From: an uncultured Bacteroidales bacterium
GTDB lineage: Bacteria > Bacteroidota > Bacteroidia > Bacteroidales > UBA932
NCBI GenBank assembly: GCA_900316245.1
Contig: ONCE01000009.1
Coordinates: 23,423 to 87,422, forward strand
DNA length: 64,000 nucleotides
Direction: 5' to 3'
Shown: in pieces, positions 7,410 through 17,263 of the stretch
How positions within the stretch are numbered: the first letter of the stretch is position 1
Layout of the letters: each line of letters begins with the position of its first letter
Made by a program: the position numbers and the translations under genes
Notes under the pieces: model-generated
What the model saw: only the letters and a program-made list of their open reading frames with translations
Told to the model about the DNA's origin: nothing
The model's database searches: none

Positions 7410-9064
7410 TAGATTCTTTGATAGAGATAACGCTTGATGCTCTTCTTGGGCGTGCGCTCAAAGTCTTCGGGCATCAGTTCAATCTTCTTGATCTGGGCAT
7501 ACTTGGGCAGCTCATCGTTGATGGCGGAAAGCATACCCTTGATGCGTTTTTCAAAGTCCTGGCGGGTGAAGCCGTCCAGTTCGCCCTGGTGCCAGTCCGG
7601 ATAGATGAGGGCGGTGAGGCCGCCGTCGTCTTCCACTACCAGGGAGTCCACCACATAGTTGAAGTTGTTGATGGTGGCTTCCACCTCTTCCGGATAGATG
7701 TTCTGGCCGGAAGGGCCCAGCACCATACACTTGGAACGGCCTCTCAGGAAGAGGTAGCCGTCTTGGTCGATGACACCCATGTCACCGGTGCGGAACCAGC
7801 CGTCCTCCGTGAAGGCTGCGGTGGTGGCTTCTTCGTTTCTGTAATAGCCCAGGCACACGTTGGGGCCCTTTACCTGCACCTCTCCGGGGATGTTGCGGGG
7901 ATCCGGGGAATCGATGCGGATTTCCATATTGAGGGCGGCGCGGCCGGCGCTTCCCACCTTCACCTTGTCCCAATGGGCATAGCAGATGATGGGGGCGCAC
8001 TCCGTCATACCGTAACCTACGGTGTAGTGGAAACCAATCTCGTGCAGGAACTTCTCCACCTCCGGGTTGAAGGCGGCGCCGCCCAGGATGACTTCCTCGA
8101 ACTGGCCACCGAAAGCGTTGGTGAGTTCCGTGCAGAATTTCTTCTCGATCACCTTGTCCAGCACAGGGATGCGGCGATAGTATTTGGTCTTGTCCACCAG
8201 GGGCTTGAGCTTGCTCTTATACACTTTTTCCATCACCAGCGGCACGGCGATGATAATGTCCGGATGGACCTCGCTGAAGGCCTGCATAATGATCTTGGGG
8301 CTGGGAACGCGGCTCAGGAAATGCACATGCATGCCGATGGTCATCTCAAAGAGGAACTCGAACATCATTCCGTACATATGGGCCGAAGGGAGCATGGCTA
8401 CCACGTTCATCCCGGCCTTGAGCATAGGGCAGGCGTCCTTGGCGGCAAACTCCACGTTGGAGTAGATGGCGCGGTAAGGAATCATCACACCCTTGGAGAA
8501 ACCGGAGGTTCCGGAAGTGTAGTTGATGATGGCCAGCTCTTCGGGGCTGTCTTCGTAATAATGAAGGTCTTCCGGGCCGAAGCTGTTGGGGTACCGTTTG
8601 CCGAACTCTTCGTTCAGGTGCTCCCGCACATAGGTGAGGGCCTGGCTGGCGGCATACAGGAACTTGAAGTTGTTGATCTGGACCACCACGGAAAGGTCCG
8701 GCATTTCTTCGGGGCTCAGGCCTTCCCAGATGACCTCGTCCACAAAGAGGACGCGGGCCTCGGAATGGTTCACCAGATAGTGGATATTGCCGGGTTTGAA
8801 CTCGTGCAGAATGGGCACGGCTACGGCACCGTAAGTGATGGCGGCAAGAAGGCTCACGCCCCAGTTGGCCTGGTTGCGGGAGCAGATGGCTACTTTATCT
8901 CCTTTCTTGAGGCCGCACATTTCAAAAGCGATGTGCAGCTTGGCAATTCTGAGGGCAACCTCGCGATAGGCAAGCGTCATACCCTGGTAGTTGGTCAGAG
9001 CCGGGCGGTCCCAGTTCTTGATCATACTCTCCTGCAGAATTTTGTTTACAGACTTGAATTCCAT
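7409..9064 (-). CDS. AMP-binding acyl-CoA synthetase (long-chain fatty acid-CoA ligase type)
   Basis: A 551-residue ANL-superfamily enzyme that activates a carboxylate to acyl-AMP and then a thioester. The phosphate loop YTSGTSGFSKGV lies near residue 180, GYGMTE near 350, and the hinge motif with GWFRTGDMG follows near 420-440. The catalytic Lys near the C-terminus is probably the one in RTPKKSIKR. The soluble form and overall length fit long-chain acyl-CoA synthetases of Bacteroidetes; the substrate cannot be read from sequence. It lies 16 nt downstream of the anchored propeller-like protein. Confidence 0.9.
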   Translation of the reverse strand: MEFKSVNKILQESMIKNWDRPALTNYQGMTLAYREVALRIAKLHIAFEMCGLKKGDKVAICSRNQANWGVSLLAAITYGAVAVPILHEFKPGNIHYLVNHSEARVLFVDEVIWEGLSPEEMPDLSVVVQINNFKFLYAASQALTYVREHLNEEFGKRYPNSFGPEDLHYYEDSPEELAIINYTSGTSGFSKGVMIPYRAIYSNVEFAAKDACPMLKAGMNVVAMLPSAHMYGMMFEFLFEMTIGMHVHFLSRVPSPKIIMQAFSEVHPDIIIAVPLVMEKVYKSKLKPLVDKTKYYRRIPVLDKVIEKKFCTELTNAFGGQFEEVILGGAAFNPEVEKFLHEIGFHYTVGYGMTECAPIICYAHWDKVKVGSAGRAALNMEIRIDSPDPRNIPGEVQVKGPNVCLGYYRNEEATTAAFTEDGWFRTGDMGVIDQDGYLFLRGRSKCMVLGPSGQNIYPEEVEATINNFNYVVDSLVVEDDGGLTALIYPDWHQGELDGFTRQDFEKRIKGMLSAINDELPKYAQIKKIELMPEDFERTPKKSIKRYLYQRI

Positions 9065-9080
9065 ATTATTCGAGTAGGTT

Positions 9081-11195
9081 TTAGTTCAATTTGAATTCCC
9101 GGTTGCGGCCGTCGTAGCACTCTCCGCTCACTCCCTTGGAAGTAATCTTGAGTTCTGCGTCCGGACGCAACATCTTATTCCCCTCTTCCTTGACAAGTGG
9201 TTCACCGCCGGCAAAGGGATATACCAGCGTACGCACACTGGTGCGCACCACCCAATAGTTCTTTCCTTTCACCTCCACCAGTTCCGGCAGGTTCTTCACC
9301 GTCTCGGGGGCCACGATGCCCTTCCAGCCGTCCGGTTTCTGGCCGTGGAGGTTATATCTTTCCAGCGTATTGTCTTTGTGCAGCACCATCACGGTGTAAC
9401 CGCCGGCTCCGGTGAAGTCATACACGTCCGGACCCAGGAGCACCGCCTTGGGCAGTTTGACGGGGAAGCCGTTGACCCAATGGCCCAGACGGTCCAGCAG
9501 GTAGAGCTTGTCTCCGGCAGCAAAGAGGAACTGGATTTTTCCGTTCTTGTAATAGTCCAGGTTCTGTACCCGACCGCAGAGGGGTTCCTTGAAAGGAATG
9601 CCCCAGACACCCTTTCCATTTTCGTCGTTCAGGCAGATGGACAGGCTCTTGCTCTGGTACAGCTGGTTGTTTTTCTTGGTATAGTAATTATATACGGTAT
9701 ACGGACCGGCAGGCACCTCTACGGTGGTGTCTCGTTCCATTACCTGTACCTTGTTGCTCTTGAGGGTATGGGTGCTCAGTTGAACGCGGAGGGAAGGATA
9801 CTCTTCCGAGAGGTCCAGCGAAGCGGAAGCCGGCACAAAAGCGCCGCCCAGAGCCCACTCCTTGAGGGGCTGGGCCAGGTTCTTGTCCAGCAGGCGGGCG
9901 GGCACGTCGGGTGCATCCGTAAACGAGGCGTAGGCCACCAGGCCGCCGCCCAGGGAGACCGATGCGTCTGCCATCCGGTTCTTGAGCGTATATTCCTTGA
10001 TGGATTTGTCCAGCAGGGCCTGCACGGTGGGTGCGTCTGCAAAGGCCGTCCACTTGCCGCCCAGGGAGGCATAGACGGTATCTACGGCAGCAAAGCTGTC
10101 CCCTGCCACCAGGGCCAGGCAGCCGGCATACTCATTGGGGGCGGGAGCCTGCTTCGCATCTTTGGCCGATTTCACCAGCACGGCTTCGCGGAGCTGGCCG
10201 TCCTGGTTGAAGGTAATACGGGCCACCTCACGGGGCTGGAGGCTGCGGAACCACTCTTCCGGAGAAAGGGGGCGGCCGGCCTTGGCCTTGAGGCTCTTGT
10301 TGAAGAGGCCCAGGCGGCCGTGTCCGTCTTCTTCCCTGCGGCGGGCGTTCATAAAGGCATCCACATCCGGAATGGGAACCGCCACCGCCGTACCGGTATA
10401 ATAAGGAACGGCTTCCGGGAACTCAGCCACATTGGCCGAAGTACCGGCAAAGGCTTTGAAGAAACTGGCCGAAGCCTCCCCGGGAAGGGCAATGCCCTTG
10501 AGGAGAATACGGTCTTTCTGAAGATCCTGCAGCGTCCAGGCGCTCCAGGAAGTAAGGTCTTTTACAAAGGAACCCTTCTGCCACTCCTTGCCGGCAAACG
10601 TCTGCAGGAGCTTGGCGGAATGGGCGTGGGACACCAGCATCACCACCGAGCCGGACACCTTGCCCATCAGATTCTGCAAATGGCCCGTACCCAGGATGGA
10701 CAGGCCCTCCGTCAGATGGCGGACGCTGGCGTTCACAAAAGTCTCCGAGCGGGAGGCAATGAAGAAGCCTTCCTTCTCCGTGGTCTTGAGACCCGCCTTG
10801 GCGGCCAGCTGTCTGGCCAGGGTATCGGAGGGTTGGATCTGGGCGGCCACCAGGGGAACCAGGGAACCGCTGTTGTGCAGCGAAACGGCCATCTTGCGAC
10901 GGTCCAGGGAACGGAGGAACGTCATAAAGGCATCGTTGCCGGGGGCTATCATAGCCTGCAGGAGGCCGGTGGAATCTGCGAGAATCCGTGCGCTCTTGGA
11001 AGAGCCGTCAAATACCAGGACGGCGGCGGCGTCGGAAGGAACGGCGCGAAGCACACTCCAGCCCGACGGGGCTACGGGAGCGGCAACGGTTTCTTCTTCG
11101 GGTACCTCTGTATACAGTTTTGTAACAGCGTATACAATCCCCGCCAGAAGGACAGCGACCAGTACGATGGCAGCTATGGTGCTTCGTTTAGCCAT
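9081..11195 (-). CDS. Membrane-anchored extracytoplasmic protein, propeller-like C-terminus
   Basis: A 704-residue protein with a signal-anchor helix at about 6-26 (AAIVLVAVLLAGIVYAV). The exported part begins with a region resembling DUF3352-type domains. The C-terminal 200 residues have repeating blade-like phrases (NGFPVKLPKAVLLG, YDFTGAGGYTVMVLH, GNKMLRPDAEL) as in periplasmic beta-propellers. The ATG at 11195 is preferred over an upstream in-frame TTG that falls inside the -7 box. First gene of the operon with acyl-CoA ligase, dCMP deaminase and S41 protease. Function unknown; a scaffold or envelope-biogenesis role is only a guess. Confidence 0.75.
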   Translation of the reverse strand: MAKRSTIAAIVLVAVLLAGIVYAVTKLYTEVPEEETVAAPVAPSGWSVLRAVPSDAAAVLVFDGSSKSARILADSTGLLQAMIAPGNDAFMTFLRSLDRRKMAVSLHNSGSLVPLVAAQIQPSDTLARQLAAKAGLKTTEKEGFFIASRSETFVNASVRHLTEGLSILGTGHLQNLMGKVSGSVVMLVSHAHSAKLLQTFAGKEWQKGSFVKDLTSWSAWTLQDLQKDRILLKGIALPGEASASFFKAFAGTSANVAEFPEAVPYYTGTAVAVPIPDVDAFMNARRREEDGHGRLGLFNKSLKAKAGRPLSPEEWFRSLQPREVARITFNQDGQLREAVLVKSAKDAKQAPAPNEYAGCLALVAGDSFAAVDTVYASLGGKWTAFADAPTVQALLDKSIKEYTLKNRMADASVSLGGGLVAYASFTDAPDVPARLLDKNLAQPLKEWALGGAFVPASASLDLSEEYPSLRVQLSTHTLKSNKVQVMERDTTVEVPAGPYTVYNYYTKKNNQLYQSKSLSICLNDENGKGVWGIPFKEPLCGRVQNLDYYKNGKIQFLFAAGDKLYLLDRLGHWVNGFPVKLPKAVLLGPDVYDFTGAGGYTVMVLHKDNTLERYNLHGQKPDGWKGIVAPETVKNLPELVEVKGKNYWVVRTSVRTLVYPFAGGEPLVKEEGNKMLRPDAELKITSKGVSGECYDGRNREFKLN

Positions 11196-11201
11196 ATTAT
11201 G

Positions 11202-11230
11202 CAAATTTACACATTTATTTCGTATCTTTG
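11202..11230. promoter_or_regulatory. Divergent -7 boxes between the propeller-like protein gene and the EEP lipoprotein gene
   Basis: TAAATTTG on the minus strand (11202-11209) sits 6 nt from the ATG of the minus-strand operon. TATCTTTG on the plus strand (11223-11230) lies 31 nt before the EEP lipoprotein ATG. Both match TAnnTTTG. Confidence 0.65.
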
Positions 11231-11261
11231 CGTTAGAACCTAAAATGTTTTAACCAAGATC

Positions 11262-12098
11262 ATGAAAAAAATCGCCCTTCTTCTGGCAGCCCTTCTGCCC
11301 CTGTTCGCAGCCTGCGACCAAAAACAGCCTACCACGGTCAAAGTAATGTCCTATAATATCCGCTACGGAACGGCCGATGACGGAGACCACGTTTGGTCCA
11401 ACCGCCGCGAGGCAGCCGCCGCCATGGTCCTGGACCAGCATCCCCTGGTGTTTGGCGTACAAGAAGCCCTGGACTTCCAGCTGGCGTATCTGAAGGAGAA
11501 CTGCCACGGCTATGACTTCGTGGGCGTGGGCCGTGAAGACGGCGTTTCCGAGGGTGAGCATATGGCCGTATTCTATGACACGGAAAGGGCCCAACTGGAG
11601 AACTGGGGAACCTACTGGCTCTCCGAAACCCCGGAAGTTCCTTCCTTTGGCTGGGACGCCGCCTGCAAGCGCACCGCCACCTGGACCTTGATCAAGGACC
11701 TCACCACCGGCCAGCATTTCTACTTTGTGAACACCCATCTGGACCACGTGGGCAAGGAAGCCCGCCGCAACGGCCTCATCCTGCTGGTAGAGCGCATCGG
11801 CGCGATGAATCCGGAAGGCTATCCTATGATCCTGTGCGGAGACTTTAACGTCTATCCCACGGACCCCTGCCTCAACGACCTCCGCGGCCTGATGGACGAC
11901 GCCCGCATCACCGCCACCTCCAGCGACACCGGCACCACCTGGCACAACTGGGGAAAGGTAGACGGCACCCCTGGCATCGACTACATCTTCTACAAGGGAT
12001 TCAAGAGCTGCGACAGCTTCCAGCGCGTTACCAAGGAGTATCTGGGCACGCCTTTCGTGTCGGACCACTACCCCGTGACCGCCGAGTTTACTTACTAA
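11262..12098 (+). CDS. Secreted endonuclease/exonuclease/phosphatase-family lipoprotein
   Basis: A 278-residue protein with a lipoprotein signal (MKKIALLLAALLPLFAAC, Cys18 as the lipid site) and a complete EEP fold. Visible motifs are SYNIRYG and the metal-binding Glu in GVQEAL, NTHLDHVG, GDFNVYP and the C-terminal SDHYPV catalytic pair. The family includes phosphodiesterases acting on nucleic acids, phosphoinositides and sphingomyelin, so the substrate is open. Its end overlaps the GH95 gene on the other strand by 11 bp, tail to tail. Confidence 0.9.
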   Translation: MKKIALLLAALLPLFAACDQKQPTTVKVMSYNIRYGTADDGDHVWSNRREAAAAMVLDQHPLVFGVQEALDFQLAYLKENCHGYDFVGVGREDGVSEGEHMAVFYDTERAQLENWGTYWLSETPEVPSFGWDAACKRTATWTLIKDLTTGQHFYFVNTHLDHVGKEARRNGLILLVERIGAMNPEGYPMILCGDFNVYPTDPCLNDLRGLMDDARITATSSDTGTTWHNWGKVDGTPGIDYIFYKGFKSCDSFQRVTKEYLGTPFVSDHYPVTAEFTY

Positions 12099-14370
12099 GC
12101 TTAAGACGGGTTACCTTCCCGTTTTTCCAAGACAAATCGAGCGTCTGCCCCGTTCTGGTGCGGACGCCTTTTATTTCTCCGCTGGGCCAGGCCGAAGGAA
12201 GGGCGGGCAGGGCCTCCACTCCGTCAGGGGTAGACTGCACCAGCATCTCCAGCACGCCTGCGCAGCCGCCGAAGTTGCCGTCAATCTGGAAGGGAGAATG
12301 GGCATCCAGCAGGTTGGGATAGGAGCCGCCGCCGCGGCGGGCATCGGCCCCCTGGTAGCCGTCCGGACTCACGTAACGGAGCAGGCGGCGATACATCTTG
12401 TAGGCGCTCTCCCCGTCCCTGAGGCGGGCATAGAGGTTCACCCTCCAGCCGCAGCTCCAGCCGGTGGTTTCAAAGCCTTTGACCTCCAGCGTCCGGTGGG
12501 CAGCCTGGGCCAGGTCGCTTCCGGCCCCTATCTGGTGGCCGGGATAGACGCCAATCAGGTGGGACTGATGGCGGTGGCGGGGGTCTTCATCGGCCCAGTC
12601 GTAGTACCATTCCTGAAGGGTGCCGGAGGCTCCCACCTGGTACTCCTTCAAATCCGGCAGCACCGCTTCCACCTCGTTGGCAAAAGCCGCATCTCCCACC
12701 TCCCGCGCTGCGGCGAGGGCATCGGTGAGGCATTCGCGGACCAGCGCCAGATCGGCCGTTGCGCCGTAGAGGGTGCGGCCGTGATAACCTTCGGGGGTGA
12801 TATAGATGTTCTCCGGAGAGGTAGAGGGCGAGGTAATCCACTTGCCGTCCTTTTTCACCAGAAGGCCCATACAGAACTGAGCCGCGCCCTTGAGGACGGG
12901 ATAGTCCCTTTCCAAATCTTCTCGGTTGCGGGTAAAGAGCCAGTGCTCCCAGATGTGGGTGGACAGCCAGGCTCCGCCCATATTCCAGTTGGCCCAGGAC
13001 GGGTCTCCGGAGCCCAGGCCCACGGGGCAAGTCATGGCCCAGATATCCGTGTTGTGCGCCTCGCACCAGCCTGGCTGCACGCCGTAATAGTCCCGGGCGC
13101 TGCGCTCCCCCGTCACAGACAGGTTGTGCAAGAAGCTCAGTAGAACCTCGTGCATCTCCGGGAGGGCGGCGGCTTCGGCCGGCCAGTAGTTCTCCTCCAG
13201 GTTGATGTTGGTGGTGTAATTGCTGCTCCACGGCGGGTCCATGCTCTCGTTCCAGAGGCCCTGCAGGTTGGCGGGCACGCCCGGGGTGCGGGAACTGGAG
13301 ATGAGCAGGTAGCGGCCGTACTGGAAGTAAAGGGCCTCCAGCTCGGGGTTGGCCTCGCCCTCGGCGTACCGTAGCAGCTGCTCGTCGGTGGGCAGGGCAC
13401 TCACCGCGGGATCCGTCCGGCCCAAATCCAGCGAAACGCGGTTAAAGAGTTCCTGATAATCGGCCCTGTGCCGCTTTTGCAAGGCTTTCCAGGGCTTGGC
13501 GGCGGCAGCGGAGGCCTGTGCCAGGGCGGAGGCTTTGTACTCCCTCCCCTCCTTCACCGGGTCCTTGTCAAACCCGTTGAAGCTGGTCTGGTTGGCTACT
13601 ACAATGACGGCCTCCTTGACACCGGAGATATGAAGGGTCTCCCCCTGGGCCTGCGCCTGGGGGCACAGAACCACGGTACGGTAATGGATGCCGCGGTCCG
13701 GATCGTAGGAGAAGCGCTCCCCTTTCGGCGTAAAATAGCCGGGATAGGCGTGGTAGGCGGCATAGCCGTCGCTGATGAGGGTGTTACCGGCAGCCTCGGT
13801 GCGGTGGGGCAGTTCGGAGGAGAGTTCCAGGCTCACCTCCAGCGGCTCGGCGGAAACCAGCCGGATGACGATGGCCGAATCCGGAGCCGAGACAAAGCAC
13901 CGGGCCTCAAAGGGCTTTCCGTCCCTGAGGTAACTTACCGTGGCGGTGGCATCGGCCAGGTTCAGGGAACGGCGGTACTGGGAAATCTGCGCCTGAGGGA
14001 ACTGCAGCAGCAGTTTCCCCAGCGGCTGGTAAGTTTCACTGAAATGGCCCTGCAGGTGGGTCTGGAGGGTATCGGCCTGGGCATAATCTTCGGCCTCCAA
14101 GGCTTCCCTGACTATCTCTACCCAAGGGTATACCGGTTCCTCCAGGCCGCGGTCGGGCTCTCCCGTCCAGAGGGTGATGTCGTTGAGCGAGAGCCGGAAC
14201 TGGCAGGGGTCTCCATAGACCAGGGCGCCCAGGCGGCCGTTACCCAGGGGCAGGGCCTCCTCGAAGTAGGTGGCGGGCCCATTGTAGTGCAACTCCAGGG
14301 GCTGCGGGGAACTGCAGGCCCAGCTTGCCAGGGAAAGGACCCCGCAGGCTATGAAGAACGGTATTTTCAT
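12088..14370 (-). CDS. Glycoside hydrolase family 95 (alpha-L-fucosidase type) lipoprotein
   Basis: A 760-residue enzyme with a lipoprotein-type signal ending SWACSSP. The N-terminal domain has the GH95 hallmark LPLGNGRLGALVYG and LNDITLWTGEP. The (alpha/alpha)6 barrel carries NLQGLWNESMDPPWSSNYTTNINLE split over about 370-400, a region that holds catalytic residues, and HNTDIWAMTCP. GH95 enzymes invert alpha-1,2-fucosyl or related galactosyl linkages on host or plant glycans. It lies 10 nt after the acyltransferase gene and may share its transcript, though there is no obvious functional link between the two. Confidence 0.92.
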   Translation of the reverse strand: MKIPFFIACGVLSLASWACSSPQPLELHYNGPATYFEEALPLGNGRLGALVYGDPCQFRLSLNDITLWTGEPDRGLEEPVYPWVEIVREALEAEDYAQADTLQTHLQGHFSETYQPLGKLLLQFPQAQISQYRRSLNLADATATVSYLRDGKPFEARCFVSAPDSAIVIRLVSAEPLEVSLELSSELPHRTEAAGNTLISDGYAAYHAYPGYFTPKGERFSYDPDRGIHYRTVVLCPQAQAQGETLHISGVKEAVIVVANQTSFNGFDKDPVKEGREYKASALAQASAAAAKPWKALQKRHRADYQELFNRVSLDLGRTDPAVSALPTDEQLLRYAEGEANPELEALYFQYGRYLLISSSRTPGVPANLQGLWNESMDPPWSSNYTTNINLEENYWPAEAAALPEMHEVLLSFLHNLSVTGERSARDYYGVQPGWCEAHNTDIWAMTCPVGLGSGDPSWANWNMGGAWLSTHIWEHWLFTRNREDLERDYPVLKGAAQFCMGLLVKKDGKWITSPSTSPENIYITPEGYHGRTLYGATADLALVRECLTDALAAAREVGDAAFANEVEAVLPDLKEYQVGASGTLQEWYYDWADEDPRHRHQSHLIGVYPGHQIGAGSDLAQAAHRTLEVKGFETTGWSCGWRVNLYARLRDGESAYKMYRRLLRYVSPDGYQGADARRGGGSYPNLLDAHSPFQIDGNFGGCAGVLEMLVQSTPDGVEALPALPSAWPSGEIKGVRTRTGQTLDLSWKNGKVTRLKLSK

Positions 14371-14380
14371 AAGCTAGGGT

Positions 14381-16189
14381 TTAGCGTTGAAGGCGGGCGT
14401 TGAGCTCTTCCAGTTTCTCCGGGCTGAGGAACTTGGCAAACGAGTTGTAGGAATTCTCCGGCATGTCTCCCAACCACTGGATGATGAACGCATCCAGGGT
14501 ATTGAATTCCGTATCCACGTTAAAGGCCAGGTACTTGGAGCCCAGGCTGGCGTACTTTCTGAAGAGTACCGGCAGGCGCACCTTTCCGGAAGAGAGGTAG
14601 CCCAGGAGGCGGTCAAACTCGTCCACGTTCTTGCAGCCGGCCAGGAGCTGGTCCGGATTCACGCGCAGGAAATCCGGCGTGAAGGGCGTGGTGGGCCGCA
14701 CTATGTCCGAGGCGTTCTCCACGGAATGGTTCTTCAGGAAATAGTGGTAGATCAGGCTCTTGTAGAAGGTGGGAACGTCTGAGGAGACGCTCACGGGACC
14801 CATTGTGTATTCCATACCGGGCAGATGGGCGCCGGCGGTAAGGATACCGGAGAGCAGGAGCTTGAGGGGCAGGACTTCCTTGCGGTAGTCACCCACAATG
14901 AAGCTGCGGCCCAGTTCCATGGTCTTGGGAAGGTAAGCATCCAGTCCCTCGCGGAATTCCAGCAGGGAGGCGGTATAGAAGCCTTTGGCTCCTTCCGGAC
15001 GGGCCAGGACTTCCGGTCCCACGCCAATGCGGTACGCGCCCGCTATCTTCTGGTCCTTGAGGTTCCACAGGATCAGGTGCCTGTAATACGTGTCGTAGAT
15101 GTCCGTATCTTTTTCCGTACCGGTTCCTTCTCCCACGGTGCGGAAGGTGATTTCCCTCAGGCGGGCAATCTCCAGCAGGGCATTGGGAATCTCCTGGGGA
15201 GAGGCCAGGTAGCAGCGGTAGTCCCCTACCTCAAACAGCACATCCTTCTCGATGGCGGCCAGGTCTTTCTTCACCAGCTCCGGATCTACGGGATCCATCA
15301 CGGGTGCCTGGTGCATCACATCGGCCCTCTTAGGGGTCTCTATGCAGCTGGCTTCCAGGGCATAGGTGACGTTGCGGAGATACAGGCCGAAGGTTTCCGT
15401 ATCCTCGAATTTGGCTATTTCCTGAGGGGTGATGGGCTGGCCGATACGCACCTTCACGTGCGTTCCCTTCTTGTTGAAGAGTTCGTGGATGAGCCGGACG
15501 GTTCTCAGACGGGGATGGATACAGCCCAGGATGTGGAAATTCTTGGAATTGGTTCCGTCAAAGTAGATGGGAATGACCGGCAGGCCGGACTTCTTGATGA
15601 GACGGATGATATTGGGGGCCCAGGGCTTGTCCTCTATCACACGGCCCGGGGCAACGGCTGTTTTCTTGCCTTTTTTCTGCCAGGTTCCTACCTCACCGGC
15701 CGGGAAGAGGCCCAGGCCGCCGCCGCTCTGCATATGCTCCAGAGCCAGGCGGATGCTGTTGATGCTGCGGGTGTCGTTCTTGCCTCCCAGGTTGTTCACG
15801 GGGAGGAAACTCTCCGTAAGGTTGGGGATGAGCGACAGCATAAAGGTGGTGAGAATCTTGTAATCCTTTCTCCTGCGGCACACGACATCGCTGAGGATGA
15901 GGCCGTCAATGCTGCCGAAATGGTGGTTGGACACGGTGATGAAACCGCCCTCTGCGGGAATGTTGTCCACTTGTCCTTCGGGGATATCGTAGGTGACGCC
16001 CACCTCTTTGAGGATGCCCGCAGCAAAGTCCGGACCCATGAACTGGGCATACTGGGCCTGCGTACGGTTTACCTTATCAATCTCCAACACTTTGATAATG
16101 AGGCCTGCAACAAATTTTCCGAAGCCTCCTTTGAGGCCCAGCATCCGCTGCATGTCCTCCTTGCTCAGCACTTGTTTGGTAGTATCCAT
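14381..16189 (-). CDS. Bifunctional aminolipid acyltransferase (OlsF/GlsF-like fusion)
   Basis: A 602-residue fusion. The N-terminal half is a PlsC-type glycerolipid acyltransferase with the H-x4-D motif NHHFGSIDG near residue 88 and FPAGEVG downstream. The C-terminal half (about 330-590) is a GNAT/hemolysin-type N-acyltransferase like OlsB, with EITFRTVGEG and the GAYRIG block. In Bacteroides, GlsB (N-acyl) and GlsA (O-acyl) are separate proteins making glycine lipids; in a few bacteria the two are fused as OlsF. This arrangement would make a lyso-amino-acid lipid and acylate it again. An in-frame TTG upstream (16216) lies before the -7 box at 16194-16201, so ATG 16189 is chosen. Confidence 0.85.
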   Translation of the reverse strand: MDTTKQVLSKEDMQRMLGLKGGFGKFVAGLIIKVLEIDKVNRTQAQYAQFMGPDFAAGILKEVGVTYDIPEGQVDNIPAEGGFITVSNHHFGSIDGLILSDVVCRRRKDYKILTTFMLSLIPNLTESFLPVNNLGGKNDTRSINSIRLALEHMQSGGGLGLFPAGEVGTWQKKGKKTAVAPGRVIEDKPWAPNIIRLIKKSGLPVIPIYFDGTNSKNFHILGCIHPRLRTVRLIHELFNKKGTHVKVRIGQPITPQEIAKFEDTETFGLYLRNVTYALEASCIETPKRADVMHQAPVMDPVDPELVKKDLAAIEKDVLFEVGDYRCYLASPQEIPNALLEIARLREITFRTVGEGTGTEKDTDIYDTYYRHLILWNLKDQKIAGAYRIGVGPEVLARPEGAKGFYTASLLEFREGLDAYLPKTMELGRSFIVGDYRKEVLPLKLLLSGILTAGAHLPGMEYTMGPVSVSSDVPTFYKSLIYHYFLKNHSVENASDIVRPTTPFTPDFLRVNPDQLLAGCKNVDEFDRLLGYLSSGKVRLPVLFRKYASLGSKYLAFNVDTEFNTLDAFIIQWLGDMPENSYNSFAKFLSPEKLEELNARLQR

Positions 16190-16193
16190 ACAG

Positions 16194-16201
16194 CAAAGAT
16201 A
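16194..16201 (-). promoter_or_regulatory. -7 box before the OlsF-like gene
   Basis: TATCTTTG on the minus strand ends 4 nt before the ATG, implying an almost leaderless mRNA that begins inside the 33-nt gap after the PrsW-like gene. Confidence 0.55.
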
Positions 16202-16222
16202 ATCAAATCTTCGCAATATTGT

Positions 16223-17263
16223 CTAGGAGGCTTTGCATTCTGCCAGGAGGTCCTGCAGGGCCTTGCGGTCGGCCGGATAGAACTTGACCACCGGGGCTAT
16301 GGTCATACGGGCCACCTTGTCCAGCCGCTTTTCCAGGATCATGAATTCCTCATACTGAGCCAGGTAGTTCTGTTTCTGCTCCGGTTCCAGGGGCATATCC
16401 AGACCCGCCTCGCGCATCATGAAACGGCTCTTGGCCGCCACGGAGAGTTCTATGTTCAGTTCCACGTAACAGAGAATGTCGAAGAAGACTTCCGGCGGGA
16501 AGGTCTCCTTGACAGACATAAGGTACTGGCCCGTCTTGGTATCTCCCAGATGGCCTTCCTTGATGGACTGCAGCAGGCTCACCTGCTTGTCCAGGCCGCG
16601 GTCCAGCCAGCGGTGAATCATATCGCCGTCGTACTGGTAGGTCCAGATGAGGAGGCCGGTCATTACGGCAAAGACTACGGCAAACTGGATGACCGGGTTG
16701 AAGTGAAGCGAATTGTGCAGGGCGTGGAGAACGGGAGGCGTCACGAGCAGCATCACGGCCATGGCTACATCGGCCTTCTTTACCGGGAGCTTGGCTTTGA
16801 AACGCTCCTCCAGGCGCACCACAAACATAAAGGCCGCGGCCATCAGGGCGGTGCAGCCCATATGGATCAGGGAAACCTCCAGGCTGCGGAACAGCACCGT
16901 TCCCAGGGCCAGGGGCTCTCCCAGAACCAGGTAGAAGATATTCTCCAGAATGGCAAAACCGCCACCTACCGCCGCGCCGCAGACCACGCTGTCTATGAAG
17001 AACACGATTCGCTTCTTACGGGCCAGGATGGCGAGCGGGAAGAGTTTCACCAGTTCCTCCAGCACGGGGTACAGGAAGTCCGAAACCTTTTCCGGCACAT
17101 AGGCGTCCAGCACCCAGAACAGGCCGAAGCAGAACAGGGCGGCCAGCATACCGCATCCTACCAGCATCAGGAGCTTTTTCACACTCAGGAACGCGAAAGA
17201 GTCCAGTTCAAATACTACAAAAATGTAGACGATAACGGGCAGGAGGGCAGCGACAAACGACAT
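16223..17263 (-). CDS. PrsW-family intramembrane metalloprotease
   Basis: A 346-residue protein with about eight membrane helices in the first 240 residues. The family signature is present: EELVK (E-E-x2-K) at about 68-72, F-x3-E in GGFAILENI, and an H-x3-H-like motif in PVLHALHNS. PrsW proteases cleave membrane anti-sigma factors in Bacillus; here the substrate is unknown. The C-terminal 100 residues form a soluble helical extension. Its ATG shares one base with the stop of the large secreted peptidase-like protein upstream, so the two are coupled. Confidence 0.85.
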   Translation of the reverse strand: MSFVAALLPVIVYIFVVFELDSFAFLSVKKLLMLVGCGMLAALFCFGLFWVLDAYVPEKVSDFLYPVLEELVKLFPLAILARKKRIVFFIDSVVCGAAVGGGFAILENIFYLVLGEPLALGTVLFRSLEVSLIHMGCTALMAAAFMFVVRLEERFKAKLPVKKADVAMAVMLLVTPPVLHALHNSLHFNPVIQFAVVFAVMTGLLIWTYQYDGDMIHRWLDRGLDKQVSLLQSIKEGHLGDTKTGQYLMSVKETFPPEVFFDILCYVELNIELSVAAKSRFMMREAGLDMPLEPEQKQNYLAQYEEFMILEKRLDKVARMTIAPVVKFYPADRKALQDLLAECKAS

